44,336 bases of DNA, taken from assembly GCF_010993965.1 (NCBI RefSeq), contig NZ_WIXM01000032.1, positions 1 to 44,336 on the forward strand. The letters run 5' to 3'. Each line of letters starts with the position of its first letter. Positions within the stretch are counted from its first letter, which is position 1. The notes beneath the pieces are model-generated. The model had not been told where the DNA came from. It made no database searches and saw nothing but the letters and a program-made list of their open reading frames with translations. The DNA comes from Gracilibacillus sp. YIM 98692. Lineage in GTDB: Bacteria; Bacillota; Bacilli; Bacillales; Amphibacillaceae. Of the stretch, positions 7,923 to 15,948 are shown one piece after another. Made by a program: the position numbers and the translations under genes.

Positions 7923-8048
7923 AATTTAAAAGGTTAAATGGGAGTTTATGTTAAGATCAATGTAGCTTGTGGTTAATGGCATTAATCTTCAACAATAATT
8001 TGGTATTTTTATGGTAAAGTCGAACTAAAGAAAATGAGGGGGAGAACA

Positions 8049-8603
8049 TTGAAAAAAATTATAGTTTTGTTTTTATTTATAATACTTGTAGCTTGTCAAG
8101 AAAATAATGAAACATTAAATATGGAAAACCTTGAAGTTGATCAAGTGATACAGAATGCGAATGATCATGAAGGGAAGCAATACAAAGCACCATCTTTAGA
8201 TGTAGCGATTAACGCAATACCATTCAATTTAAACGTCCCAAACTTACCTAAAACATTTGAGCCGTTCAAACCAATATCCATAATAGATTGGTTAGATACC
8301 GAAGATGGTGAAGATATTTCTATTCAGCTTTTAGCATCTTCAAATGATAAGAACAGCAAAACATTAACGATTTATGCAAGGGATTTTGAAATAAATGACC
8401 TAAACGAAGATTCCGAAAAAATTACCTTAGACAATAATAAAGAGGTTTATTTTATACCAGATAGACTTTCTAATGACGGTCATTCCGTTTCTGTGGAATG
8501 GAAACAAAATGGCGTTTTTTATTCTCTTAATTTTAGTGGGAAAACCGATAATCCTAATAAAGCGAATGAAATGCTAATTGATTTAGTACATAAAATGCAG
8601 TAG
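8049..8603 (+). CDS. lipoprotein with DUF4367-like C-terminal region
   Basis: A 184-aa predicted lipoprotein with signal LKKIIVLFLFIILVAC and lipobox L-V-A-C. The mature part has a linker (residues 20-65) and a C-terminal domain whose order, strand-rich repeats (SIQLLASSNDK...SKTLTIYARDFE), then VYFIPDRLSNDGHSVSVEWK and an amphipathic tail helix, resembles DUF4367-type domains; this is tentative. A frame opens upstream at 8034, but GAGGGGGAG is placed six bases before TTG 8049, where the signal peptide starts. Neighbours are C repeats on both sides. Confidence 0.78.
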   Translation: MKKIIVLFLFIILVACQENNETLNMENLEVDQVIQNANDHEGKQYKAPSLDVAINAIPFNLNVPNLPKTFEPFKPISIIDWLDTEDGEDISIQLLASSNDKNSKTLTIYARDFEINDLNEDSEKITLDNNKEVYFIPDRLSNDGHSVSVEWKQNGVFYSLNFSGKTDNPNKANEMLIDLVHKMQ

Positions 8604-8612
8604 TAACAAAAA

Positions 8613-8670
8613 ATGCTGTTCTTAAACAAACAGGTGGCGAATATTTAACAAGTAGATCGTCAATCGTGGA
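8613..8670 (+). repeat. intergenic repeat C, copy 6 (joined to repeat A)
   Basis: Reads TTAAACAAACAGGTGGCGAA, TATTTAACAAGTAGATCGTC and AATCGTGGACGAT, after which the expected T-run is replaced by repeat A. The same C-A junction is found at 13580, 38704 and 42289. Confidence 0.7.
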
Positions 8671-8888
8671 CGATAAGTGTCATTTTCATTGTATGTCTTA
8701 TTGATTTGGTATTTATTCAGCTGTTAAGTACCAAGTTTATGAGATCTAGTCTTGATTTTGGCACTTATCACCGTTATAAGTGTCATTTTTGGTCGTGTGG
8801 TTATTCATTTTGGTACTTAATGGTGGTTTAAGTACTATTTTGACAAATTACTTTTTTCTTTATGGTACTTAACCTTGTGATATGATCA
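8671..8888 (+). repeat. repeat A, copy 1
   Basis: One of seven near-identical elements of about 200 bp, all in the same orientation. In order: R0 GATAAGTGTCATTTT; hairpin 1 GGTATTTA/TAAGTACC; hairpin 2 GGCACTTAT/ATAAGTGTC; hairpin 3 GGTACTTAA/TTAAGTACT; L4 GGTACTTAACC, which can pair with R0. This copy has TTTTTTCTTTATGGTACTT instead of TTTTTTATTTTGGTACTT near its end. That is the same junction left at the right side of repeat B inside copy 6. It is followed by TTGTGATATGATCAAA and then cassette E. No reading frame is conserved within it. Confidence 0.9.
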
Positions 8889-8890
8889 AA

Positions 8891-9248
8891 CGATCCCACT
8901 AATCCCGAATTATTGAAAGTTAATCGTTAGATAATCATAAAAATATATGAAGAACTTTTTTATTAATGAAGGGGTGGGATCGTGGAATTTGAGGTTGGAC
9001 GAATTATTGTGATAATTATAGGTATTTCATTATTAATATTGGGAATTAAGCACAAAAAGGATCATCACGAAGAACCATACAAACCTATTAAGATGGGTAA
9101 AGCAAAGTATGATGAAGATGCGGAAAAATCGGTTGTCGGTTTATCACTTTTTGGATTACTTAGTATGTTTCCGTGATGGTTTATTAAAATCGTTAACATA
9201 TGTTTAGGTTTATTGTTTTTATATTTCGGTTTTTTTGGTAACCAATAA
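8891..9248 (+). pseudogene. cassette E copy 2: 88-aa membrane protein gene with a nonsense codon
   Basis: Leader inverted repeat CGATCCCAC (8891-8899) / GTGGGATCG (8974-8982), then the gene from GTG 8982. The frame is collinear with the intact copy at 42635-42901, but a TGG (Trp) codon is TGA at 9174-9176, so only 64 residues (MEFEVGRIIVIIIGISLLIL...GLLSMFP) are made and the second membrane helix is lost. After the stop the frame continues cleanly to TAA 9248, so the mutation looks recent. A truncated one-helix product remains possible. Confidence 0.8.
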
Positions 9249-9443
9249 TCAAACATATGTGTTTTATCACTAAATGGCGGGATTGTTGAACAAAAAGTGT
9301 GAAACTATTTATCAAAACGATGCGTCTTTATTATTAAGGAGACAATAAAAAGTGAAGTACTTCTTCTTGTGCTAAAGGGTGGAGTTAGTGGAAGAGTTCA
9401 GATTTTAACATGAAACTAAAATACGACATAAGGAGGAGATTTG

Positions 9444-9680
9444 ATGATATCTTGGGTTTCTTGGTTTGCTGTGGGACTTATTGTAGCTGTATTAATTTAT
9501 GCGATTTTTAGCATATATTTAAAAAAACAGATAGGCTTATATATTGCAGCAGCTTTCCATATTGTTTTAGGTATTTTGTCACTTCCTTCAATTGGATTAT
9601 ATGTTTTAGGATTAGCCATTCTTGAAATAATCGCAGGAATTGCAATGACTGTAAAATATCGTCGTACACGGACTATTTAA
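9444..9680 (+). CDS. small hydrophobic membrane protein
   Basis: A 78-aa protein with three hydrophobic segments (about residues 4-24, 30-50, 52-70) and a basic tail (KYRRTRTI), consistent with an inner-membrane protein with a cytoplasmic C-terminus. AGGAGGAG lies seven bases upstream of ATG 9444; the TTG directly before it (9441) is too close to the SD. No family recognised. The region 9249-9443 has a C-like block (ACTAAATGGCGGGATTGTTG) but no other gene. Confidence 0.75.
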   Translation: MISWVSWFAVGLIVAVLIYAIFSIYLKKQIGLYIAAAFHIVLGILSLPSIGLYVLGLAILEIIAGIAMTVKYRRTRTI

Positions 9681-9829
9681 CGGAAATAAATGTGGCTATT
9701 GGCAGTAGAGTTTAAGAATCCTTTTGATTGAGATGTGAGTTCTGCCTAATATGAATAACTTATCCCAAAGTATTCATTTTTTAATTAGGTAAAGTAATAA
9801 GAACATTTTCAGAAGTTGGAGTTGATTGA

Positions 9830-10300
9830 ATGGGAATATGGATCAGGCGTCTTATAATAATAGGTTGTGTAATTGCACTTATACCGAATATTATTTCGTT
9901 TTTTTCAGGGCTAACTAATGAGTTACCAGAGAATATTAAAGGTAAAGTGAATAACGAGGATGCAGTACTTATTGATTTAGATAGAAAGGTAAACTTTGAA
10001 AATGATGAGATTTTGTTTAAATATCTTGTATTAGCACCAGATGAAACCTCATTAATTTTTGAGGTACACTCCAATGAAAACGGATGGTCATTTCCAGGAT
10101 CTGCACTTGAATTAAAGGATAAACAAGGAAATACTTATCGAATAACAAGTGGCTCTTCTTCAGGACATACATGGGGGCAGTACACGATTAATAATTATGA
10201 ACCTTTGGAAGCAGGTGTAGAAACAATAGTAGTAGATTTTGAATGGTTTGATCGGATGTTTCAAACGGAGTTTTCATTAGATCAGGGGGGAATGCAATGA
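9830..10300 (+). CDS. membrane-anchored protein, DUF5643-like outer domain
   Basis: A 156-aa protein with one N-terminal membrane anchor (residues 8-27, LIIIGCVIALIPNIISFFSG) and an extracytoplasmic beta-rich domain. The segment FPGSALELKDKQGNTYRITS with GVETIVVDFEWFDRMFQTEF resembles the DUF5643-type domain found after anti-sigma-like proteins; this match is tentative. The SD is weak (GGAGTTGATTG). It overlaps the next gene by ATGA at 10297-10300, so the two are translationally coupled and probably work together. Confidence 0.72.
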   Translation: MGIWIRRLIIIGCVIALIPNIISFFSGLTNELPENIKGKVNNEDAVLIDLDRKVNFENDEILFKYLVLAPDETSLIFEVHSNENGWSFPGSALELKDKQGNTYRITSGSSSGHTWGQYTINNYEPLEAGVETIVVDFEWFDRMFQTEFSLDQGGMQ

Positions 10301-10893
10301 ATAGAGAAAAAATAAAAGTGATAATAGAATGGACCATTGCATTTCTATTAATCTTTATTGTTATTAAAGACTCCCCTTATTTTAGTTATTACGAACTTTC
10401 ACCAGAAGCAGCATTTGAAAGATCTGAACGAACCTATCATTATGGTCCATCAGAAGTATTAGAAAAGGTAGATTTAGATGATGTTCAAATTTTCCTATCA
10501 AAATATAAGAACTGGTTTTCAGCTACTTTAGTTAACAAACATGCTGGCATTTTTTGGGGACCAGGTAGCGGTGTTGGTGGAATGGAAATTAAAGACGACC
10601 AAGATATTACACATTCTTTGGGTGGTACCACTATTAATGAGGATTACATGTTGAAGCGGTATTATGGTATTGTTACTAACCCAGAAATAAATAAGGTGGA
10701 ACTAGATGTTGCGGAAGGGTATGGTTGGGATGAACAAGTCCCTGCAGAAGATATTGTTACGTTAGCTTATCAGTTAAAAGATCATCGCATGTTTTTATTC
10801 CATTGGAATGAAGCGGAAGATAACTATCTCAGTATAGCTTTACGAGGGTTGAATAGCGATGGTGAAGTTATTTATGAAGAAGACCTAAGGTGA
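10297..10893 (+). CDS. membrane-anchored protein coupled to the preceding gene
   Basis: A 198-aa protein with one N-terminal membrane helix (residues 10-24) and an extracytoplasmic domain of about 170 residues. It carries no lipobox and no motif I can name; there is a Gly-rich GIFWGPGSGVGGMEIKDDQD. AGATCAGGGGGGAATGCA gives a strong SD before ATG 10297, inside the end of the upstream gene. The four-base overlap implies coupled expression. Function unknown. Confidence 0.75.
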   Translation: MNREKIKVIIEWTIAFLLIFIVIKDSPYFSYYELSPEAAFERSERTYHYGPSEVLEKVDLDDVQIFLSKYKNWFSATLVNKHAGIFWGPGSGVGGMEIKDDQDITHSLGGTTINEDYMLKRYYGIVTNPEINKVELDVAEGYGWDEQVPAEDIVTLAYQLKDHRMFLFHWNEAEDNYLSIALRGLNSDGEVIYEEDLR

Positions 10894-10957
10894 GCCTATT
10901 AGAAATTACTTTACTTAATCATGATACAACATAAGTAAATATTTCTGGAGGTGACTC

Positions 10958-11101
10958 ATGATGAAGTGGGAAGATGTATGCCAAGCTTTCCCAGAACAAT
11001 GGGTATTGATAGAAACTGTTCGAGCACATACAAATGAGAAAAGTGAGCGTATTTTAGATGATATTGCTCCCTTGAAAAAGTTTTCTAATTCTCCAGATTA
11101 A
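10958..11101 (+). pseudogene. truncated conserved hypothetical gene (MKWEDV... family)
   Basis: A 47-aa frame with CTGGAGGTG seven bases before the start: MMKWEDVCQAFPEQWVLIET, VRAHTNEKSERILDDIAPLK, KFSNSPD. It looks like the N-terminal half of a conserved small Bacillales protein that normally continues to about 85-90 residues. The frame ends where repeat D begins (CAGGGAATTTAAGTCCCTTT), so the element probably replaced the 3' half. Family recognition is from memory of the pattern. Confidence 0.6.
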
Positions 11102-11190
11102 CAGGGAATTTAAGTCCCTTTCTTCAAACACGAAGGATAAGTACTCTTCTCTATTGAATAAATGTAATTATGCTAAATGGCAGGTTAATA
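11102..11190 (+). repeat. repeat D, copy 1 (starts with an nhaC-like fragment)
   Basis: Reads CAGGGAATTTAAGTCCCTTT, CTTCAAACACGAAGGATAAG, TACTCTTCTCTATTGAATAA, ATGTAATTATGCTAAATGGC. The first 20 bases match part of the antiporter gene at about 30850-30870. The same composite occurs at 39080 and, shortened, at 37246. Confidence 0.7.
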
Positions 11191-11251
11191 CAAAAAGATA
11201 GAAACTTATCTCCAAATATAAGCGTCATATACAGAGGAGGGGTGGTATACT

Positions 11252-11593
11252 TTGAACAAATTGGTATTTATTTCACTGCTAATTCTTTTATCAATAATTT
11301 TAACTGGCTGTAATTTATTTGATTCTAAACATAATTTACCGATTGAGATGGTAGCTTTCAATAGCCTTACGAATGAAGAAAAAGATTTAATTCCAGTAAG
11401 TCCTAAAGATTCAATCGTAAAAAAGGTAGCTGTTAACGATGATATAGAATCATTAATTGATAATGACTATGACAAAGATCATGTTTACTCTGTTACATTT
11501 AATAATACCGAGACTGATTCTTCTGGGAAACTTGTAGTTTTTGTTAATTTGGATAAAAAAATAGTTGTTGGGAAAGGAATTACCAGCAAATAA
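11252..11593 (+). CDS. small lipoprotein, unknown function
   Basis: A 113-aa predicted lipoprotein: signal LNKLVFISLLILLSIILTGC, lipobox L-T-G-C, then a small acidic domain ending KKIVVGKGITSK. The TTG start is supported by GAGGAGGGGTGG upstream and by the signal peptide beginning there. Family not recognised. It follows repeat D and precedes another lipoprotein gene. Confidence 0.8.
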   Translation: MNKLVFISLLILLSIILTGCNLFDSKHNLPIEMVAFNSLTNEEKDLIPVSPKDSIVKKVAVNDDIESLIDNDYDKDHVYSVTFNNTETDSSGKLVVFVNLDKKIVVGKGITSK

Positions 11594-11691
11594 ATTGTGT
11601 TCTTCTTTTTCTAAAGCAGCAATTGTTTCATTGATTTCTCAATATGTCTTCCAAGGTATTGTGAATTTTACGAACCAAAGGGGAATGACAG

Positions 11692-12474
11692 ATGAAAAAA
11701 TTATTAGTGTTAATCCTGTTATTTTTTCTAATGTTAATCTTTAGTGCCTGCGAGGCGAATCAGCTAGTAGCACCTGATCAAGAGACGCTCACCCATGATG
11801 TTGAACAGAACGGGCTTGCACTACAAGCCACGATAAAAGTAGGCAAAGACATTAATGTAGACGCATCGATTACGAATACAAGTAGTGAGACAATTATTTA
11901 TAATGGTCGTTGCGGCATTCCTTTTAGGATATCTGTTCAAAAGGAAGATGCTCATGCGAACCTCGTCCCACGTAATCGCAAGGGAGGGGGATGCACTGAT
12001 GTATTCGATCCTGATGATTTAAGGGAAATGAAACCGAATGAAACATTTGATAAAAAAATAACCTTTAAACGTGAGGTCAGTTTAACGAATAAACGTACTG
12101 TACCTGCACTAAACGGCGAGTATAAAGTGTTCTTTTCGTTCGAAATGCATGAGAAGGAGAGATTCTTGTCTTCATTACCTATTAAACTTACGAATAATAA
12201 AGAAACTGAAATAATGACTGTAGATCAAGCAAAAAAGATGGCCAAAACGAATAAAGAAGTGAAGCGATGGTTTGACGAGCATGAAAAACAAGACATGCCG
12301 ATTGAATCAGAGGATGCCATTTTAAGCGAGGGGATGTGGACAGTTGCTTTCCATGCTATTTATCAAGATGGTGCTAACCGAATTGTCATCAACATGAATG
12401 CCGAAACCGGGGAAGTTAAGGCGATTCATTATGAAGAAGTAGGTAAAGATGTATTGGGATTTTTGAAAGATTAA
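11692..12474 (+). CDS. lipoprotein with BsuPI-like and PepSY-like regions
   Basis: A 260-aa predicted lipoprotein: signal MKKLLVLILLFFLMLIFSAC with a lipobox F-S-A-C. Residues about 35-165 (GLALQATIKVGKDINVDASI, TNTSSETIIYNGRCGIPFRI ... GEYKVFFSFEMHEKE) look like the BsuPI-type immunoglobulin-like domain named after an intracellular proteinase inhibitor. Residues about 175-255 (TVDQAKKMAKTNKEVKRWFD ... WTVAFHAIYQ...VINMNAETGEVKAI) resemble a PepSY module. AAAGGGG precedes the ATG. It is probably a cell-surface protein; the partner is unknown. Confidence 0.75.
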   Translation: MKKLLVLILLFFLMLIFSACEANQLVAPDQETLTHDVEQNGLALQATIKVGKDINVDASITNTSSETIIYNGRCGIPFRISVQKEDAHANLVPRNRKGGGCTDVFDPDDLREMKPNETFDKKITFKREVSLTNKRTVPALNGEYKVFFSFEMHEKERFLSSLPIKLTNNKETEIMTVDQAKKMAKTNKEVKRWFDEHEKQDMPIESEDAILSEGMWTVAFHAIYQDGANRIVINMNAETGEVKAIHYEEVGKDVLGFLKD

Positions 12475-12830
12475 ACTTGAATCACAATAACTGAAACGTT
12501 AGGACCTTACAAAACCACTTCCTAAAACTACCTCAATAATGGGTTCTATGATTGATGAGATATAATATTACTGTACAATGGTAGAATGGGTGCATTGTTG
12601 AATAAGAATGCCATGGTCGCTACATTATATATATGAATAAAATGTAGCAACCATTTTTCATAACTAGCACTGAAAATGAAAGCTGCAGTTGGTTTAAAAG
12701 TAGCGGCCCGCAGTAAAATCTGACAACAATTTAAGTTTGCATTAAATTTAATCATAGTAGAATCATAAAGGAAAATCATCTAAAATTCCTTTATAGCCGA
12801 GGAGTTTAGTGGTTTGCTTTTAATAGGTTC
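12475..12830. other. gene-poor gap
   Basis: No convincing gene. It contains a C-like block (GGGTGCATTGTTGAATAAGA) with a CTACATT...AATGTAG hairpin at about 12620-12648. The minus-strand frame through 12546-12779 has no SD and no recognisable protein. Confidence 0.6.
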
Positions 12831-12983
12831 TCACATGTCATGTGATGCACCATGTTTTTGTCGGGAATGGTTTTTATTTTTTACTTTATGTGATCCTGCT
12901 AATGGTTCACCATAGGGCTGTTGTACGCTTTTGGGTAAATCAGGTTGTTCCTGCTGTTTCGGTCCTTTACGATTTTTGGTCAT
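12831..12983 (-). CDS. sspP: small acid-soluble spore protein SspP
   Basis: A 50-aa minus-strand gene. It reads [20 protein letters not shown], then [20 protein letters not shown] and [10 protein letters not shown]. The C-terminal pattern GSxKVKNxNHxRxKHxxSHDM is diagnostic of the minor spore protein SspP (CotL). GGAGG lies nine bases upstream of the ATG. It follows a zinc-ribbon gene on the same strand and is expected to be made in the forespore; I did not find a clear sigma-G promoter. Confidence 0.9.
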   Translation of the reverse strand: MTKNRKGPKQQEQPDLPKSVQQPYGEPLAGSHKVKNKNHSRQKHGASHDM

Positions 12984-13007
12984 ATTTATTCATCCTCCAT
13001 GATTTAT

Positions 13008-13250
13008 TTATGGTCTTTGAGCATACTTAATAAAGGTGTTTTCGTCTTCAATTAAGCCACATACACCGCATTGTATTCTCCTGCTAGGGCCGTTGTAGGC
13101 GACATGAAAAGCTTCTAACGGTTCCTGCTCGTAATTATTGATCACTTCCCCAGTAGCTGTGTTTAATTTTACTGGTTTGGCAACTTGTTCAATTACATTA
13201 AATCGTGAACGGTTTGTTTTACATTTAGGGCACCGGTAAGGCTGATTCAA
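13008..13250 (-). CDS. small zinc-ribbon protein, conserved in Bacillaceae
   Basis: An 80-aa protein with two Cys pairs, CPKC near the N-terminus and CGVC about 50 residues later ([20 protein letters not shown]), which form a zinc ribbon. The frame extends to ATG 13265, but that has no SD. GGAGGTG lies eight bases before TTG 13250, giving [20 protein letters not shown]. It is 24 bases upstream of sspP and may share its transcript. Conserved across bacilli as far as I recall, but its function is not known to me. Confidence 0.75.
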   Translation of the reverse strand: MNQPYRCPKCKTNRSRFNVIEQVAKPVKLNTATGEVINNYEQEPLEAFHVAYNGPSRRIQCGVCGLIEDENTFIKYAQRP

Positions 13251-13513
13251 GAAAAACACCTCCATGGTTACTTTGTTATTTGTATGAGTATTGCTACAAA
13301 GTTTGAACCATACTTACCTTTTATTTTTTCTGATTTCTGCTAAATTATACGGAGGCTTTAACCTTTTTGATAAAAGGTATAAAGATTAACAAGCCACCAT
13401 TTTAGTTTAGTGCTGTGGTTTTGTCTACTTTATAGTAATACTCAGTCTTTTTAACTTGTTTTTCTCAGATTCATACGCATATTTCTCACCTGAATTCCCC
13501 GTTTTCATATTCT

Positions 13514-13580
13514 ATTGTGTGAATTATTACACTTAAAGTAAAGGGTGCGAATATTTAACAAGTAGATCATCAATCGTGGA
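13514..13580 (+). repeat. intergenic repeat C, copy 7 (joined to repeat A)
   Basis: Reads ATTGTGTGAATTATTACACT, TAAAGTAAAGGGTGCGAATA, TTTAACAAGTAGATCATCAA, TCGTGGACGAT, then repeat A. The first 25 bases are almost identical to the copy at 38637. The flank 13251-13513 holds no gene. Confidence 0.7.
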
Positions 13581-13798
13581 CGATAAGTGTTATTTTCATT
13601 GTATTTCTTATTGATTTGGTATTTATTCAGCTGTTAAGTACCAAGTTTATGAGATCTAGTCTTGATTTTGGCAGTTATCACCGTTATAAGTGTCATTTTT
13701 GGTCATGTCGTTATTAATTTTGGTACTTAATGGTGGTTTAAGTACTGTTTTGACAAAGTACTTTTTTATTTTGGTACTTAACCTGGTGATATGATCAA
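13581..13798 (+). repeat. repeat A, copy 2
   Basis: Full-length copy with the same hairpin order as the others. Hairpin 2 has a stem mismatch (GGCAGTTAT instead of GGCACTTAT). It ends GGTACTTAACCTGGTGATAT followed by GATCAAC. It lies between two minus-strand genes, so it is antisense to local transcription, yet keeps the common orientation. Confidence 0.9.
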
Positions 13799-13864
13799 CA
13801 CTGTTCCATGATAATAAATGGACATCTAGTACTCACTCCTTTTTTGATATTTTAAATAAACGTA

Positions 13865-13930
13865 AAAAACGCCCACCCAAATATTCAAAGTTCTGTCTTA
13901 GAAATTTTGAAAGCTTGAGTGAGCGTTTTT
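13865..13930 (-). terminator. terminator-like hairpin, 3' of the gene at 14009
   Basis: The arms AAAAACGCCCACCC (13865-) and GAGTGAGCGTTTTT (13917-) pair with two mismatches. An inner TTCAAA/TTTTGA pair and a T-run follow on the minus strand. It probably ends the minus-strand gene at 14009. Confidence 0.6.
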
Positions 13931-14008
13931 AGAAGTTCTCTTGTTTTAAAATTAAATGAACATTATAACAAGTTGCAGTATAGATGGCTTAGAGTTTGGT
14001 TATTGATA

Positions 14009-14365
14009 TTAGATAACGTATTTTTCCTCTCTTATTTGTTTTAGGATTTTTGTTTTGATTGGATCTAAAAGAAGATAAGAGTAAAAATTTAACACACTTT
14101 CATATTGCTTTTTCTCGCTATTCCATAGGGAAAAATGGTGAAATTTCCAAGAATCTCTGTTTGTTTGCAGCTCTTTCTTTAAAGTGATTTTGCATTTGTA
14201 CCACCAGGGAAAAGAATAAAACAAACCTGTAACCTCCATGAATCTACAAGTGGGATGATACTCTTTCCTATTAATAATATAAATGCAATCCTTCTTTATA
14301 TACTCTCGGCCTATTTGTATGTCTTTAATGTGTTCTTCATATTTCACTATTATCCCTACTTTCAT
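14009..14365 (-). CDS. hypothetical protein
   Basis: A protein of about 118 aa, basic and aromatic-rich (KVGIIVKYEEHIKDIQIGRE, TGLFYSFPWWYKCKITLKKE), with two Cys and no signal peptide. It matches no family I recognise. ATG 14365 is preferred because AAAGAG lies eight bases upstream; an in-frame TTG at 14398 lacks an SD. A terminator-like hairpin follows. The coding status is plausible rather than certain. Confidence 0.45.
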   Translation of the reverse strand: MKVGIIVKYEEHIKDIQIGREYIKKDCIYIINRKEYHPTCRFMEVTGLFYSFPWWYKCKITLKKELQTNRDSWKFHHFSLWNSEKKQYESVLNFYSYLLLDPIKTKILKQIREEKYVI

Positions 14366-14550
14366 TTTTGTTTCTCTTTTAGTAGGCAGTTTAGGCAAAT
14401 CGGTAAAGAAAAATACATAGTAAATTGGAATGAAATAATATTGTGGAGATGTAGAGGAATGGCATGTCTGGCTTACACCAAGACATCGTTAATCTACTCG
14501 CTTTTTTAAGATATATGTCGGAGAGGGGACACAATCATATACCAAAATGG

Positions 14551-15657
14551 TTATGGGCTTTGTTGTTGTCCCCCTTTTTTATTCTTAAACAATCCGGCAA
14601 CAAGCATTAATACAGGTAAAACCAATCCAAATGTTAAAGAAAAAGGAATCCATGCACTAGTTAAAAACTGCTTTTGCTCCACTACACTTGGCCTCATAAA
14701 AACGGCAAATACCAGTAACACATACACGAATGGAATCGTCGTTGTTTTATAATCCTTTAATTGTAATAATTGCTTAAATCCTATTATTAACACGTAATAT
14801 CCAATTGTAATTTTGAAAAAAATGGTAAAAAACCAAATGATAGCTACTAAAATCTCTATACGCTCTAAGAAATCAGCAATAGATATTTTTTTACCCAGAA
14901 TATAGGTAGGATATATATTCCGAGTCGTCATATCCACTCCTAGCACCAATAAACACACCAATGTAATCACGACTAGCAGAAGCCCGCCAATAGTGACACC
15001 CACAAGGAATTGTTTTTCAATCCTCTTGTTATTCACATTTTGCATAAATGCTAAGAAAAGTACCATTTCTAAAAAAGGATATCCTAATAATGGTAATGCA
15101 CCTGCAAAAGCACCAGCTACATCGGTTTGAAGAATGGGTTGAATATTCGTAATCTCTGCTTCTGGTGTTACTAAAATAAGTAACAAAAATATAGATAGGA
15201 TAATATACGGGAAAAAGATTTCTGCTGCTCTGGCAATGACTTCAATCCCATACCTTACTCCAAAGAAGCATGTAATTAAAGCTAGAAACATAACCATTTC
15301 TACTGGCGTTTCGATCAAAATTTGGGTCGTAATGAAATCACCCATTACCCGCAAATTACCAATCGTAATATGAAAGGCAAATAACATAAACAAGAAAGAT
15401 AGAAGTTTCCCGATCCACTTCCCAAATAATAGTTCTAGCTGTTGATAAATATTTTTGTCAGGATTTTTCTTGTAAATGGCGTTATAAACGACAACCATAC
15501 CAATTCCGAATATAGTTGCTAATAAAACGGAAAACCAACCATTCTGTTTTCCATAGGCAGAAACAATGGCTGGCACCGTAATAATTGCTGTTCCTAATAC
15601 GTTCATAATCACGAGAATAGTAAACTGACGACCACTTATTTTCACAAGTTCACTCAA
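14551..15657 (-). CDS. germinant receptor B subunit (GerB/GerKB family, AAP type)
   Basis: A 368-aa integral membrane protein with about ten transmembrane segments. It matches the spore germination permease family, a branch of amino-acid/polyamine transporters, starting with the typical ISGRQFTILVIMNVLGTAII. Germinant receptor B subunits sit in the spore inner membrane and form the germinant-binding site. Length fits the family. It is the last gene of a four-gene minus-strand operon (A, C, D, B). Confidence 0.92.
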   Translation of the reverse strand: MSELVKISGRQFTILVIMNVLGTAIITVPAIVSAYGKQNGWFSVLLATIFGIGMVVVYNAIYKKNPDKNIYQQLELLFGKWIGKLLSFLFMLFAFHITIGNLRVMGDFITTQILIETPVEMVMFLALITCFFGVRYGIEVIARAAEIFFPYIILSIFLLLILVTPEAEITNIQPILQTDVAGAFAGALPLLGYPFLEMVLFLAFMQNVNNKRIEKQFLVGVTIGGLLLVVITLVCLLVLGVDMTTRNIYPTYILGKKISIADFLERIEILVAIIWFFTIFFKITIGYYVLIIGFKQLLQLKDYKTTTIPFVYVLLVFAVFMRPSVVEQKQFLTSAWIPFSLTFGLVLPVLMLVAGLFKNKKGGQQQSP

Positions 15658-15697
15658 AATACTTCCTCCGTTCAGGTAGATGAACTATTTATAAGAA

Positions 15698-15946
15698 TTA
15701 CTGATCTTGAAAAGACTCAAGCATATTGGAAAAAGGCTCACCAACCGGTTGGAATACTTTCCCAACAAGCTTATTCATACTTGGGACAGGCAGATCAAGA
15801 ATCATACTAACTATAAAATATAACGCGATCATAAAGCCGATACTAAGCGTCCATTTATCTTTTTTCGACTGTAATTTTTTCACTCGCTTATATTCCAAAA
15901 GAAATATGAAAAGGGATAGTAAGCAAATAAAGGATGCTTGCACCAT
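15698..15946 (-). CDS. small germinant receptor D-type subunit
   Basis: An 82-aa protein with two membrane helices (about residues 4-18 and 35-53) separated by a short basic loop (EYKRVKKLQSKKDK). Small two-helix D proteins accompany several GerA-type receptors in Bacillus and modulate receptor output. Its position between the C and B genes, on the same strand with 2- and 40-base gaps, supports that role. Identification is by context, size and topology rather than a clear motif. Confidence 0.75.
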   Translation of the reverse strand: MVQASFICLLSLFIFLLEYKRVKKLQSKKDKWTLSIGFMIALYFIVSMILDLPVPSMNKLVGKVFQPVGEPFSNMLESFQDQ

Positions 15947-15948
15947 AG

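Noticed and set aside
12546-12779. Minus-strand frame MIFLYDSTMIKFNANLNCCQ...
   Set aside because: No SD and no recognisable protein, and it crosses a hairpin/C-like repeat; treated as chance.
12842-13030. Plus-strand frame [20 protein letters not shown]...
   Set aside because: It is the antisense of sspP; the minus strand encodes a recognisable SspP with a good SD.
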